Assembly (NCBI RefSeq): GCF_023195695.1
Contig: NZ_JALPQG010000001.1
Location: 558,001-622,000, forward strand
DNA: 64,000 nt
Direction: 5' to 3'
Source of the DNA: Aliiroseovarius sp. S1339
GTDB lineage: Bacteria; Pseudomonadota; Alphaproteobacteria; Rhodobacterales; Rhodobacteraceae
Part shown: positions 9,320 through 19,073 of the stretch, one piece after another
Numbering within the stretch: the stretch's first letter is position 1
Layout of the letters: every line of letters begins with the position of its first letter
Program-made: the position numbers and the translations under genes
Notes under the pieces: model-generated
What the model saw: only the letters and a program-made list of their open reading frames with translations
Databases searched by the model: none
Told to the model about the DNA's origin: nothing

Positions 9320-10809
9320 CACGTGCCGTAGGTTAAAGCCCAGCGCGACAAAAGCTGTTGTTGCAACCAGCGGGACTGGCGGCTCCATCCTTTTGCGCCC
9401 TTGGGCCGTTCGCGTTCCGCTTTAGGAATTGCTGCGCGGCGGTCCAAATCGGCGGTGAATATGGCGAACGTCAACGGGGTGCCATCAGGTGCGGTCAGAT
9501 ATCCAGCCAATGAGCTGACGAAGTTTAACGTGCCTGTCTTGGCGCGGATCGAATAGGCGGCGTCGTTGACGGGACGGCCTTTGCGATCCAGCGGCCTCAC
9601 CTCTTTCATCAGCCCTTGCAGATAACCATTTGGCCCGACGCTGACCAATGCTTTCACCATGTCATGGGCCGAAATACGCGATCGATCACTTAGGCCGCTG
9701 TGGTCTTGAAACTGCGCGCGGCGTGCGCCCAGTTCTGTGTTCATCCAATCTCCCATCGCAGCCCCAGACGTAGCAAGGCTCGTCGGTGCCTCGCCGCGTG
9801 CAGTGCTGGCCGACAATCCGATCACCTCGGCCGTTAGATTAGTTGAGTATTTCAGCATACCGCGTGTCATATCCATCAAGGCCCGCGACCGGTGGGCGGC
9901 CAGCACAGTCCCTTTTGGTGGTGTCGTGCTGACGACCGGGCCGGGCAGCCGGATGCCTTCGCCACGCGCCAGCACCTGAAAGACTTCGCCTGCATAAAGG
10001 TCAGGGCGACGCACAGGCAGCCAGCGCGAACCACCCTTGCCCAAAGCGCCGCGTGCCACGGTCCAATTGTCCACGCCCATCGCGTCGTCGTAGGTATAGA
10101 CAGGCCCACGGCGGTCGACGATCTGCATTTTGGCCATTTTTACGACCGGTCGGAACTGACCCGATCGCGCGTCCAGCGCCACATCGAAATCCTTCCCGGC
10201 GCGTTTCCATTCGAAATGAACCCGGTTGTAGTTCAGGTTCAATCCCGACACCGCCGGGTTATAGCCCAGATGATCTGGTTGCCCCGGATCAATCATTCGC
10301 TGATAAGGAAGCTGTCCGCCATAGACGACAAAATCGCCCTTCACGGCAATAATACCCTTGGCTTTCAGCGCCTTGGCAAGACCCGCCAGTGCATTTGTAT
10401 CAAGCGTCGGATCACCCCCGCCGACCAGCACAAGATCGCCCTGAACGACGCCTGCTTCAATCGGGCCGGTCGCGATTACTTCGGTCGCAAAACTATGCTC
10501 AAGCCCAAGTGACGAAATGCCATAGACCGCGGTGATCGCCTTTGCAACACTGGCAGGTGGCAGCGGCAGCACCGGGCTGTTTGCTTCTAGGATCAGGCCC
10601 GTCTTGGAGTCGGCCACCACAAAGCCGATCTTCCCACCCAGATTGGCATCCGCCATCAGGGCCTCGGCAGTCGGGATCGTGCGCTTGCTGAAGTCGAGGA
10701 TTTTGGGCGCAGGGCGGATCGACCGCTCTGGCGCATTTGCAAACACCGGGCCTGCCAAGCTTGCGCCCAGCCCCCCTAAAATTGCACGCCTCGAAATCAC
10801 TTTAGCCAT
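9319..10809 (-). CDS. dacB: D-alanyl-D-alanine carboxypeptidase/endopeptidase (PBP4 type)
   Basis: 496-residue class C penicillin-binding protein trimming or cleaving peptidoglycan cross-links in the periplasm. The active-site triad is SVAK (Ser87-Lys90), YSTN in the middle and KTGTLNF near residue 421. The N-terminus MAKVISRRAILGGLGASLAG carries a twin-arginine-like SRRAIL motif, which suggests Tat export rather than Sec. The family insert between SxxK and SxN is present (LVLVGGGDPTLDTNALAGL). It sits 96 bp downstream of nadD on the same strand and may be co-transcribed with it. Confidence 0.94.
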   Translation of the reverse strand: MAKVISRRAILGGLGASLAGPVFANAPERSIRPAPKILDFSKRTIPTAEALMADANLGGKIGFVVADSKTGLILEANSPVLPLPPASVAKAITAVYGISSLGLEHSFATEVIATGPIEAGVVQGDLVLVGGGDPTLDTNALAGLAKALKAKGIIAVKGDFVVYGGQLPYQRMIDPGQPDHLGYNPAVSGLNLNYNRVHFEWKRAGKDFDVALDARSGQFRPVVKMAKMQIVDRRGPVYTYDDAMGVDNWTVARGALGKGGSRWLPVRRPDLYAGEVFQVLARGEGIRLPGPVVSTTPPKGTVLAAHRSRALMDMTRGMLKYSTNLTAEVIGLSASTARGEAPTSLATSGAAMGDWMNTELGARRAQFQDHSGLSDRSRISAHDMVKALVSVGPNGYLQGLMKEVRPLDRKGRPVNDAAYSIRAKTGTLNFVSSLAGYLTAPDGTPLTFAIFTADLDRRAAIPKAERERPKGAKGWSRQSRWLQQQLLSRWALTYGT

Positions 10810-10905
10810 GGATCAAGTAAACCGTGCGCGCTGCGTCAGGGCAACCCGATTGTTTGCCTAAGGCGTGCTGGCATACACACGCGCGCAATGCCGCCGTAAC
10901 AATAG

Positions 10906-11502
10906 CTACCATTGGCCTTGCGCCCGTATCTGGCTGGATGAGATATTCACCATCGGCACATTCACAAGGCACCAAGCGGGTGATGGCGCGCGCGCCAGCA
11001 GATGCGAGGCGCGCCCCGATATTTTCGCCTGTCGAAACCGATTGGCCGCCGGGGACATCCGTGCCGCCACCCGGTTGCCCGGGCGTGCGATCACACCGAC
11101 CGGGAAATTGGCCATAATCCAATCCCACCTGCCCCAGCGGTGAAAGTCGGCCAGATTGTCCGCGCCCATTAACCAGACAAACCGAACACCGGGATACATG
11201 GCTTGAAGCGCTTTCAGCGTTTGCGCGGTGTAGCGCGTTCCGGTGTGGCGCTCGATGTCTGTGACGTCGACGCGCGGGTGCTGCATCACCTCACGCGCGC
11301 GCGCAAGCCGCACCTCGATCGCTGCGGGTCCGTTTTCTTTCAACGGGTTACCCGGTGAAACGAGCCACCAGACACGATCGAGCCCGAACCGTTTCAGCGC
11401 CTCTCGCGTGATATGTGCGTGACCTTGGTGGGCTGGATCGAATGACCCTCCCAGCAGACCAACCACCTGTCCGGGCCGTGCATATGGCAGTTCGTAGCGC
11501 AT
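10906..11502 (-). CDS. nadD: nicotinate-nucleotide adenylyltransferase
   Basis: 198 residues; makes deamido-NAD from nicotinate mononucleotide and ATP in NAD biosynthesis. The nucleotidyltransferase signature [14 protein letters not shown] contains the HxGH motif (HQGH), [13 protein letters not shown] is the NadD substrate loop, and ISSSQIR is the C-terminal ATP-binding motif. The start [11 protein letters not shown] at 11502 has AAAGAG upstream; an in-frame extension to 11685 runs back into the upstream gene and is rejected. It lies about 40 bp after the aldo/keto reductase stop and may share its transcript. Confidence 0.95.
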   Translation of the reverse strand: MRYELPYARPGQVVGLLGGSFDPAHQGHAHITREALKRFGLDRVWWLVSPGNPLKENGPAAIEVRLARAREVMQHPRVDVTDIERHTGTRYTAQTLKALQAMYPGVRFVWLMGADNLADFHRWGRWDWIMANFPVGVIARPGNRVAARMSPAANRFRQAKISGRASHLLARAPSPAWCLVNVPMVNISSSQIRAQGQW

Positions 11503-11542
11503 CTGGATCTCTTTGCCCGGCCTGTTTCGCGTGTCGCCTGCC

Positions 11543-12574
11543 CTAGTCCGTCTCGGACGAGGCGGCCCACAGGTTTGCAGTCTCTTCGCTGATACAGGCG
11601 TCAATTTCGGCCAGCTCGTCCTTGGAGAACGCCAGATTGTCAACAGCACCCGCACAATCAAGAACCTGTTCAGGCCGCGACGCACCGATCAGGGCCGTCG
11701 TAATCCCGCCATCACGCAAGACCCATGCGATCGCCATCTGTGCCAGCGTCTGCCCGCGACGCTCTGCAATACCCGCCAGCGCGCGAAGGCTTTTCACCAC
11801 GTTGTCGGACACCAGCGATGGGGCCAAAGATTTGCCCTGACTGGCGCGGCTGTTCTTGGGAATGCCCTTCAGGTATTTGCCCGTCAGCAAGCCCTGCGCC
11901 AGCGGTGTGAACGCGATGGACCCGACGCCCAATTCGGCCAATGTATTCTTCAACCCATCCCGCTCGACCCAGCGGTTCAGCATATTGTAGCTGGGTTGGT
12001 GGATCAGGCAGGGCGTGCCCAGATCATTCAGTATCGCCACCGCCTCGCGGGTGCGCTGACTGTTATAGCTGGAAATGCCCGCGTATAACGCCCGCCCCGA
12101 CCGGACGATGTGATCCAACGCGCCTATGGTCTCCTCAAGCGGCGTGTCAGGGTCAAACCGGTGGCTGTAGAAGATATCGACGTAATCAACGCCCATCCGC
12201 TTCAGGCTTTGATCGCACGAGGCAATCAGGTATTTGCGGCTGCCCCATTCACCATATGGCCCCGGCCACATTTCGTAGCCGGCTTTGGAACTGATGATCA
12301 ACTCGTCGCGGAAGCCCGCAAAATCCGTCCGTAAAATCTCGCCAAATGCTTCCTCCGCACTGCCTGCGGGCGGGCCATAATTGTTGGCCAAATCGAAATG
12401 CGTGATCCCGTTGTCGAACGCCGCGCGGCAAATCGCTTGCTTGTTTGAATGTGGAAAGTCATGCCCGAAATTGTGCCACAGCCCCAAGCTGACCGCAGGC
12501 AGTTTCAGACCCGACGCCCCGCAACGCCGATATTCCATCTTTTCATAGCGATCTTCAGCCGGATGATAGGTCAT
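11543..12574 (-). CDS. aldo/keto reductase (YghZ / L-glyceraldehyde-3-phosphate reductase-like)
   Basis: 343-residue NADPH-dependent TIM-barrel reductase. The catalytic tetrad can be placed: Asp in [10 protein letters not shown], Tyr in NNYG, Lys in [11 protein letters not shown] and His in [26 protein letters not shown] and the C-terminal [10 protein letters not shown] fit the AKR14/YghZ subgroup that reduces methylglyoxal and related aldehydes. AAGGAG lies 5-6 nt before the ATG at 12574. The substrate assignment rests on the subgroup and is an inference. Confidence 0.88.
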   Translation of the reverse strand: MTYHPAEDRYEKMEYRRCGASGLKLPAVSLGLWHNFGHDFPHSNKQAICRAAFDNGITHFDLANNYGPPAGSAEEAFGEILRTDFAGFRDELIISSKAGYEMWPGPYGEWGSRKYLIASCDQSLKRMGVDYVDIFYSHRFDPDTPLEETIGALDHIVRSGRALYAGISSYNSQRTREAVAILNDLGTPCLIHQPSYNMLNRWVERDGLKNTLAELGVGSIAFTPLAQGLLTGKYLKGIPKNSRASQGKSLAPSLVSDNVVKSLRALAGIAERRGQTLAQMAIAWVLRDGGITTALIGASRPEQVLDCAGAVDNLAFSKDELAEIDACISEETANLWAASSETD

Positions 12575-12649
12575 GAAAGCTCCTTCGGGATTGCCCTGCC
12601 CCCTTTGTCTGGCTAAGACAACCGGAAGTCAAACGCGAGGACACATCCC

Positions 12650-14305
<1,656 letters not shown>

Positions 14306-14310
14306 ACAAA

Positions 14311-14335
14311 CGGCCCCGATTAAGGGGCCGTTTTT
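14311..14335 (+). terminator. terminator of ettA
   Basis: CGGCCCC (14311-14317) pairs with GGGGCCG (14324-14330) around GATTAA, followed by TTTTT. This separates ettA from the non-coding stretch that follows. Confidence 0.9.
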
Positions 14336-14390
14336 CATCGGCGCGAGGCAGTGGATTTGACTTCAAATCCGCGTTCGCGCTTGTTTGCTA

Positions 14391-14419
14391 TTGAAGCTCG
14401 ACGCGGAAGTTCTTATATT
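14391..14419 (+). promoter_or_regulatory. sigma70-like promoter for the 14.4-kb RNA
   Basis: TTGAAG (14391-14396) and TATATT (14414-14419) are separated by exactly 17 nt, predicting a start near 14426. It lies beyond the ettA terminator, so it would drive an independent transcript. Confidence 0.6.
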
Positions 14420-14425
14420 GTTCTA

Positions 14426-14672
14426 GCCCATGGAGGCCGACGAGGTCGGCTGTAGGGAAGGTGCGCCACTCCTTCGGGAACAAGGTTAAACCTGCCCACG
14501 ATCTGGGAAGTGCTTAGCGGCGCTAAGTCGAGTAGCCTAGCGGTGAAAGGCGAAGGACGTCCGAGGCAACTCTGCGAGTGATTCAACGAGCAATGCTAGC
14601 GGGTCGCGCTCCGCTCGAGCAGCCAATCGGCCGAACGGTTGCTCAAACTGCTAGCAAGGGCAGTATAATCCA
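14426..14672 (+). ncRNA. highly structured RNA candidate (family unknown; HEARO/omega-RNA-like is one possibility)
   Basis: About 250 nt with no plausible reading frame but dense nested helices: GCCGAC/GTCGGC (14436-14441 with 14445-14450), CCC/GGG around it, AGGTT/AACCT, CCCA/TGGG, CTTAGC/GCTAAG (14513-14518 with 14522-14527), AGCGG/CCGCT (14598-14602 with 14611-14615), GAGCAGCC/GGTTGCTC (14617-14624 with 14637-14644), and an enclosing TGCTAGC/GCTAGCA (14594-14600 with 14650-14656). A promoter lies just upstream and a terminator at 14825. It is not tmRNA, RNase P RNA, SRP RNA or 6S by motifs I know. The stem layout and stretches such as GGTTAAACCTGCC and GATTCAACGAGCA recall HEARO/omega RNAs, but no IscB/IsrB gene is adjacent, so that is only a guess. 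Confidence 0.5.
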
Positions 14673-14723
14673 CTGAGTGTTCTTTAACGCTCGTGCGCAT
14701 GGGCATCGCTAAGGACAATTCCA

Positions 14724-14819
14724 ATGCGATTTTCATACAAGATAGAGGGGCGAGTGTCATATGGTGACGTTGTTGGAACCATTGCGCTCTTGCTGACAAT
14801 CATCGGCTTGTTCGTTTGA
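14724..14819 (+). CDS. 31-residue single-pass membrane microprotein (candidate)
   Basis: ATG at 14724 with AAGGA (14711-14715) 8 nt upstream opens a 31-codon frame, MRFSYKIEGRVSYGDVVG followed by a hydrophobic helix TIALLLTIIGLFV ending at TGA. The layout, a short basic N-terminus, one 16-18 residue transmembrane segment and an almost immediate terminator, is typical of small bacterial membrane proteins, including regulators and type I toxins. It is the only frame with a proper ribosome site between ettA and the thioesterase. No family recognised; function unknown. Confidence 0.5.
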   Translation: MRFSYKIEGRVSYGDVVGTIALLLTIIGLFV

Positions 14820-14824
14820 ACGTC

Positions 14825-14853
14825 GGGCGGTCTTCGGATCGCCCTTCTTCTTT
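14825..14853 (+). terminator. terminator with UUCG tetraloop after the microprotein
   Basis: GGGCGGTC (14825-14832) pairs with GATCGCCC (14837-14844) around TTCG, then TTCTTCTTT. It begins 6 nt after the microprotein stop and would end the RNA/microprotein transcript. Confidence 0.85.
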
Positions 14854-15002
14854 GGTACACAAGGACAGCGCCTGACCTCTAGGCGGGCGTGAAGCGCCCT
14901 CCCGTGGGGAGGGTCATCTCTCGGTGATTGCAAGCAATCACCTGCCGATCAGCGGGGCGCTGTCCGGTCTATCGACCGGACGGGGCATTGCAGTTTGGGG
15001 CG

Positions 15003-15392
15003 CTACCCCTTCTCCACCGCCACCGGCAGCCCCTTGTCATCCAACGCCACAAACACAAACACCCCTTCGGTGACCTTCTGGCGCTCGCCAAGACGATCGC
15101 GGTTGACCCAGGCTTCAAGCTCAATCGCCATCGACGTGGTGCCGACCCGTCCAACCCGACCATAGACGCACAGCACGTCGCCCACTTTCACCGGCTGGAT
15201 GAATTTCATCGCATTCACCGCGACGGTGGCCACGCGGCCTTGTGCGCGTTCGCCGGCGATGATGCCGCCTGCGATGTCCATTTGGCTCAGCACCCAGCCG
15301 CCGAAGATGTCCCCGGACACGTTGGTATCCTTGGGCATCGCCAGTGTTCTCAGGATGATGTTGCCTTCGGGTGCGGTCTGTTGGTCGCTCAT
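15003..15392 (-). CDS. acyl-CoA thioesterase (YciA-like hotdog fold)
   Basis: 129 residues. It begins MSDQQTAPEGNIILRTLAMP and contains NVSGDIFGGWVLSQMDIAGG, the YciA/BACH-type hotdog signature with the catalytic Asp in QMD, then RVATVAVNAMKFIQPVKVGD. Such enzymes hydrolyse short- and medium-chain acyl-CoAs in the cytoplasm. GAGG lies 5 nt before the ATG. It is followed by the gene-poor region on one side and the hpaR-like gene on the other, 73 bp away on the same strand. Confidence 0.9.
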   Translation of the reverse strand: MSDQQTAPEGNIILRTLAMPKDTNVSGDIFGGWVLSQMDIAGGIIAGERAQGRVATVAVNAMKFIQPVKVGDVLCVYGRVGRVGTTSMAIELEAWVNRDRLGERQKVTEGVFVFVALDDKGLPVAVEKG

Positions 15393-15464
15393 GGGAACCT
15401 CGTTCTAATCTAACCTTTCCCATGGGTAAGCCGCGCACCGTCACGGCGCAAGCAAATCGCAGCG

Positions 15465-15890
15465 TCAGGAGGCTTCGGCCACCGCGTAAAGCTCGTTCAG
15501 CAGGTCCAGCAGCGTTTCCATCTTCTCAGGCCCAAACCGGTTTTCAAGATCCTCATAGATCTTCGCGGCCTTGCCCGACATCTGGGTGTATTTCGCACAA
15601 CCCGCAGGCGCGATCTGCACCTTGCGACGGCGACCGTCGCTGTCATCCACCCGCTCGATCAGTCCACGTTCCGTCAGGTTTTTCAGGATGCGGCTCAGGC
15701 TTGGCGGCATCAGCACGCAGCGTTCCGCCAATTCGGTCGCACAGCAGGCTTTGCCCTCGGCCAGCACACGGATGACACGCCATTGCTGCACGGTCAGGTC
15801 AATCTGGTCCAGCTCGTGACGGAAGGGCTTCAGGGTGGCTTCACGCGCGTGAAGCAGCGCGATGGGAAGGGCGCGTTCAAGTTTTCTCAT
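15465..15890 (-). CDS. MarR-family regulator, HpaR-like
   Basis: 141 residues with a winged helix: LTVQQWRVIRVLAEGKACCATELAERCVLMPPSLSRIL, then DDSDGRRRKVQIAP as the wing. Length and sequence match HpaR, the repressor of homoprotocatechuate (3,4-dihydroxyphenylacetate) degradation. Its start overlaps the end of the HpaF-like gene by 4 bp (ATGA), so the pair is translationally coupled. The rest of the hpa pathway is not in this window. A paralogue with the same architecture lies at 45444-45896. Confidence 0.85.
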   Translation of the reverse strand: MRKLERALPIALLHAREATLKPFRHELDQIDLTVQQWRVIRVLAEGKACCATELAERCVLMPPSLSRILKNLTERGLIERVDDSDGRRRKVQIAPAGCAKYTQMSGKAAKIYEDLENRFGPEKMETLLDLLNELYAVAEAS

Positions 15891-16285
15891 TCCGGTTCCT
15901 TTTCGCGGAGGGCCGCGTGGATCGTGCTCCAGCTTTTGCGGCTGAAGCGGGTTTCAATGTCCTGAACCTCAAGGCTAAGAATGAAGGGCGTATCGCCCAT
16001 CTGTGGGCGCAGAGCAGCCTCAACTGCCGCATATAGCTGGTCGGCGATGGCGTCGCGCGTCGCCTCGTCCCGACCCAGCCCAAGCCTAAGGATCATATCA
16101 AGGAAGTGATACCCGCCTGCCCCGTCGCCGATGGCGTCAACGTCCGCTTCGAACCCACGCACGCGGATGCCGCCGATGGGGCACTGCCCCGTGGCGGCCA
16201 GTGCGGCGCGCATGGTCTCGGCCAGCGCTGGCAAATCTGCCTGCTGGCCCAGCCCGTGGCTGCATTCGAAAGACAGGTGCGGCAT
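15887..16285 (-). CDS. hpaF: 5-carboxymethyl-2-hydroxymuconate delta-isomerase (HpaF-like)
   Basis: 132 residues starting MPHLSFECSHGL; the N-terminal Pro2 is the catalytic base of this tautomerase-superfamily enzyme. It isomerises 5-carboxymethyl-2-hydroxymuconate in homoprotocatechuate meta-cleavage. GGAG lies 5 nt before the ATG at 16285; the GTG at 16291 overlaps that site. LEVQDIETRFSRKSW fits the family C-terminus. It is found here with only the HpaR-like regulator, downstream of a carboxylate-transport operon on the same strand, 75 bp away. Confidence 0.82.
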   Translation of the reverse strand: MPHLSFECSHGLGQQADLPALAETMRAALAATGQCPIGGIRVRGFEADVDAIGDGAGGYHFLDMILRLGLGRDEATRDAIADQLYAAVEAALRPQMGDTPFILSLEVQDIETRFSRKSWSTIHAALREKEPE

Positions 16286-16359
16286 GGTCACTCCTTAACA
16301 CTGGCAGTAAACACCGCGCGCTTGGGAAACGCAATTCATTGTAGGTGCAACAAGTTGCC

Positions 16360-17592
16360 TCATGCCTTGACGATGCCTGCCGCGACCCATCCATCGAATT
16401 CGGTCAACACGCGGTCTGAAAACGCCGGGTCATTGATATGGGCGTCCAATTCCAGAAGGGTCACGTTGTCAGGGCATTGTGTACGAATTTCATCGATGAA
16501 CGCCGCCAGACCTTCGGCATAATGCAGCGGTCCACCTTCACGGTCCCATTCGTTGCCACCCTTCAAAGGCAGGAGCAGCGTCACAGGCCCCTTCGCGTCG
16601 GAAAGCTGGGCACACATGGCCCGCGCCATCTCGCGCCGCTGATCCGGCGACATCACCACCGACGAGAGCAGCCGGTTATGAGCGTGCACCTCCTGCCCCG
16701 CCAGCTTTTGCGGCACGTCCTGCCAGCCGATGAAATCCACCAGATCATAGCACCCGATCGACACCATCTGCGGTGTTTCAGACCCACCTGCGCCTGTCAT
16801 CCGATCTGGCCCGGCGGAAATCGTTGACCCCATGATATGATTGCCCAGTTCCTGCGGGGCAAAGTCCAGAACGGCGGCAAACGCTCCCTCTGCTGCAAGG
16901 CTCTCAAACGCCCGGCCGCCCATGCCGGTGGCGTGAAAGACAGCCACCTCGAACCCGCGTGCTTCCAGTGCCGGTTTCAGGCTCACCATATAGCGCAGCA
17001 CCGTCTTGCCAAAGCTGGTCATCCCGATCAGCGGCTTTTTGAATTCCGGCGTCTCAACAGCCCGCGCCGCGCCCAACACAGCCCCCGCCGCCTGCGACAG
17101 CGAGGCCTTACAGATCGAGTTCAGCCCATAAAGCCCACCTGCCCACAGGATCATCTGCACATCAGCCGGAAGGCGTTCTGGCGGGATCAAGGGCGAGAAG
17201 CTGACGGTCGAGACCACGTATTTCGGCACCCCGATCGGCAGTGCCTGACACAAGTCCAGCGCCGCATCGGTGCCCATCGTGCCGCCTAACACAATCAGCC
17301 CATCAAACACACCTTCGCGATAGAGCCTCAATGCCAGCGCCGCCGACCCTTGCGCCATGATCTGCATGGCAGTGTTTTCATCCCCGCTGTCGATGGCGGC
17401 CTGTATCGTCGACCCACCAGCCTGGGCCACGTCATGCTTTGAATAGTCGCACGGCGCGTTGGGGTCGCCCAGGACCGAGATGTCCATCGTCCTGACCGCA
17501 CCGCCCTGCCCACGGATCACGTCCGCGATGTAATTCAGCTCGTCATCCTTGGTGTCATAGGTCCCGACGACCAGAATTGTCTTATCGCTCAT
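16360..17592 (-). CDS. UPF0261 / Tm-1-like ATP-binding domain protein
   Basis: 410 residues starting MSDKTILVVGTYDTKDDELNYI. VVGTYDTK, IVLGGTMGTDAALDL, LIGMTSFGKTV and VFHATGMGGRAFE are hallmarks of UPF0261, the ATP-binding family that includes the plant Tm-1 virus-resistance protein. The bacterial role is not established. In many genomes it is next to a TIM-barrel PEP-hydrolase-like gene; none is present here. Its ATG overlaps the ALDH stop by 4 bp (ATGA), placing it last in the tctCBA-ALDH operon. Confidence 0.9.
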   Translation of the reverse strand: MSDKTILVVGTYDTKDDELNYIADVIRGQGGAVRTMDISVLGDPNAPCDYSKHDVAQAGGSTIQAAIDSGDENTAMQIMAQGSAALALRLYREGVFDGLIVLGGTMGTDAALDLCQALPIGVPKYVVSTVSFSPLIPPERLPADVQMILWAGGLYGLNSICKASLSQAAGAVLGAARAVETPEFKKPLIGMTSFGKTVLRYMVSLKPALEARGFEVAVFHATGMGGRAFESLAAEGAFAAVLDFAPQELGNHIMGSTISAGPDRMTGAGGSETPQMVSIGCYDLVDFIGWQDVPQKLAGQEVHAHNRLLSSVVMSPDQRREMARAMCAQLSDAKGPVTLLLPLKGGNEWDREGGPLHYAEGLAAFIDEIRTQCPDNVTLLELDAHINDPAFSDRVLTEFDGWVAAGIVKA

Positions 17593-19073
17593 AGCTGCAT
17601 CCAGGCTGTCTTAAGGTCGAAATACTTGTCGAACGCGTGCATTGATTTGTCATGCCCATTGCCGGATTGCTTGACGCCACCCAACGGCACCGTGCCGTCC
17701 GCACCGCCATAGGTGTTCACATGCACCACGCCCGCCTGAATGTCGCGCACCATTCTGTGCGCACGGCTTAGGTTCGACGTCCAAACCCCTGCGGCCAAAC
17801 CGAAATTTGTAGAATTAGCTATTTGCACGGCCTCTTCATCGGTCTTGAAGGGGGTCACGGCAAGGACCGGGCCGAACACCTCATTCTGGGCCACATGATG
17901 CTGTGGCTGAACGCCCGTTAGCACTGTCGGTTCCATGTAATATCCGCCAGTGTCCTCAAGCACACGCGACCCGCCCAGCGCGACATGCGCGCCTTCTTCC
18001 TGCGCGCGGGTGACGAAGCCTAAATTGCCCTCAAGCTGGGTCAGGTTATTCACCGCGCCGATATTGGTGGTCAGGTCCAGTGGGTCGCCAACTTTCATGG
18101 CTGCGGCGTGTCGGGATACAGCTTCAACGAATTCATCATGCACGCTTTCCTCGACCAGCAATCGCGAGCCCGCGACGCAGACCTGACCGGCATTGCGGAA
18201 GATCCCAGCGGCAGACATTTTCGCCGCCACCTCGAGGTCAGGCGCATCGGAGAAGACCACGTTCGGCGATTTGCCCCCAAGTTCCAGATAGCAGCGTTTC
18301 AGGTTTGACCGCGCCGAGTACTCCAGCAACCTGCGCCCAACCCCGCCCGAGCCTGTAAAGACCAGCACATCCACATCCATCGACATGGCCAGCGCTTCGC
18401 CGGTGATGGATCCTTTGCCGGTCACGACGTTCAGAACGCCATCAGGCAAGCCCGCTTCGGACGCCAGTTCCGCGAGCTTGAGCAAACTCAGCGAAGCGGT
18501 TTCGGCAGGTTTCAACACAACCGAGTTGCCTGCCGCCATTGCAGGGGCCAGCTTCCATGCCCCAATCATCAATGGGAAGTTCCACGGCACAATGGCGCCG
18601 ACAACGCCCACAGGCTCCTTGTGCACAAGCCCCAACACGTTGCCCGCCGTCGGAGCAATCTCGCCGTAAACCTTATCCAGAGCTTCGGCGTAATACCGAA
18701 ACGTGTCAGCGGCTGATCCGGGTTCCGCCTTCAACGCCATTCCAACCTCGGTCCCGTTGTCACGGACACCAAGAACCGCCAGTTCCAGCGCATGGGCCTC
18801 GATCAGATCGGCCAACCTGTGCAGCACCTTCTTGCGATGTGCGGGCGCTGCCCTGCTCCAGCGTCCGTCGTCAAATGCGCGCCGTGCGGCTGCCACAGCG
18901 CGATCCACATCCGTCGCCGACGCACGGATGATCGTCGTCAGCGTCGATCCGTCAATCGGCGAGAGAACGTCTTGCGTTTCCCCCGAACCTTCTTCCCACG
19001 CTCCGTCAATATAAAGGTTCTGCGGCGCGACAGGATGGCGGCGAAGCTCGTTGATGCGTGACTGGTCTGCCAT
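17589..19073 (-). CDS. NAD(P)-dependent aldehyde dehydrogenase
   Basis: 494-residue cytoplasmic ALDH. Cofactor region VGAIVPWNFPLMIGAWKLAP, nucleotide loop FTGSGGVGRRL, catalytic Glu in LELGGKSPNVV and catalytic Cys in NAGQVCVAGSRLLVEE. Architecture and length fit betaine/4-aminobutyraldehyde-type ALDHs; the substrate is unknown but presumably derives from what TctCBA imports or from the divergent aminotransferase. Its first 136 bp overlap the 3' end of the tctA frame, which is unusually long. It overlaps the next gene by 4 bp. Confidence 0.92.
   Translation of the reverse strand: MADQSRINELRRHPVAPQNLYIDGAWEEGSGETQDVLSPIDGSTLTTIIRASATDVDRAVAAARRAFDDGRWSRAAPAHRKKVLHRLADLIEAHALELAVLGVRDNGTEVGMALKAEPGSAADTFRYYAEALDKVYGEIAPTAGNVLGLVHKEPVGVVGAIVPWNFPLMIGAWKLAPAMAAGNSVVLKPAETASLSLLKLAELASEAGLPDGVLNVVTGKGSITGEALAMSMDVDVLVFTGSGGVGRRLLEYSARSNLKRCYLELGGKSPNVVFSDAPDLEVAAKMSAAGIFRNAGQVCVAGSRLLVEESVHDEFVEAVSRHAAAMKVGDPLDLTTNIGAVNNLTQLEGNLGFVTRAQEEGAHVALGGSRVLEDTGGYYMEPTVLTGVQPQHHVAQNEVFGPVLAVTPFKTDEEAVQIANSTNFGLAAGVWTSNLSRAHRMVRDIQAGVVHVNTYGGADGTVPLGGVKQSGNGHDKSMHAFDKYFDLKTAWMQL

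Larger units (their letters stand above)
14336..15002. other. 667-bp region without an ordinary gene between ettA and the thioesterase
   Basis: Besides the promoter, structured RNA, microprotein and terminator listed separately, the first part (14341-14380) is an inverted repeat, GCGCGA/TCGCGC enclosing GGATTT/AAATCC. The last part (14854-15002) shows short GC-rich repeats (CCCTCCCGTGGGGAGGG, GACCGGACGG) but no feature I can name. The minus-strand 67-codon frame at 14596-14799 overlaps the RNA helices and has no ribosome site. Confidence 0.6.

Noticed and set aside
14341-14380. CTTCAAATCC stretch that looks like the anticodon arm of tRNA-Sec
   Set aside because: The surrounding bases do not form an anticodon stem, and no acceptor stem or T-arm follows.
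14400-14720. tmRNA, RNase P RNA or SRP RNA
   Set aside because: None of the conserved sequences I know (tag peptide codons, the P4 core, the GGAAG SRP loop context) is present.
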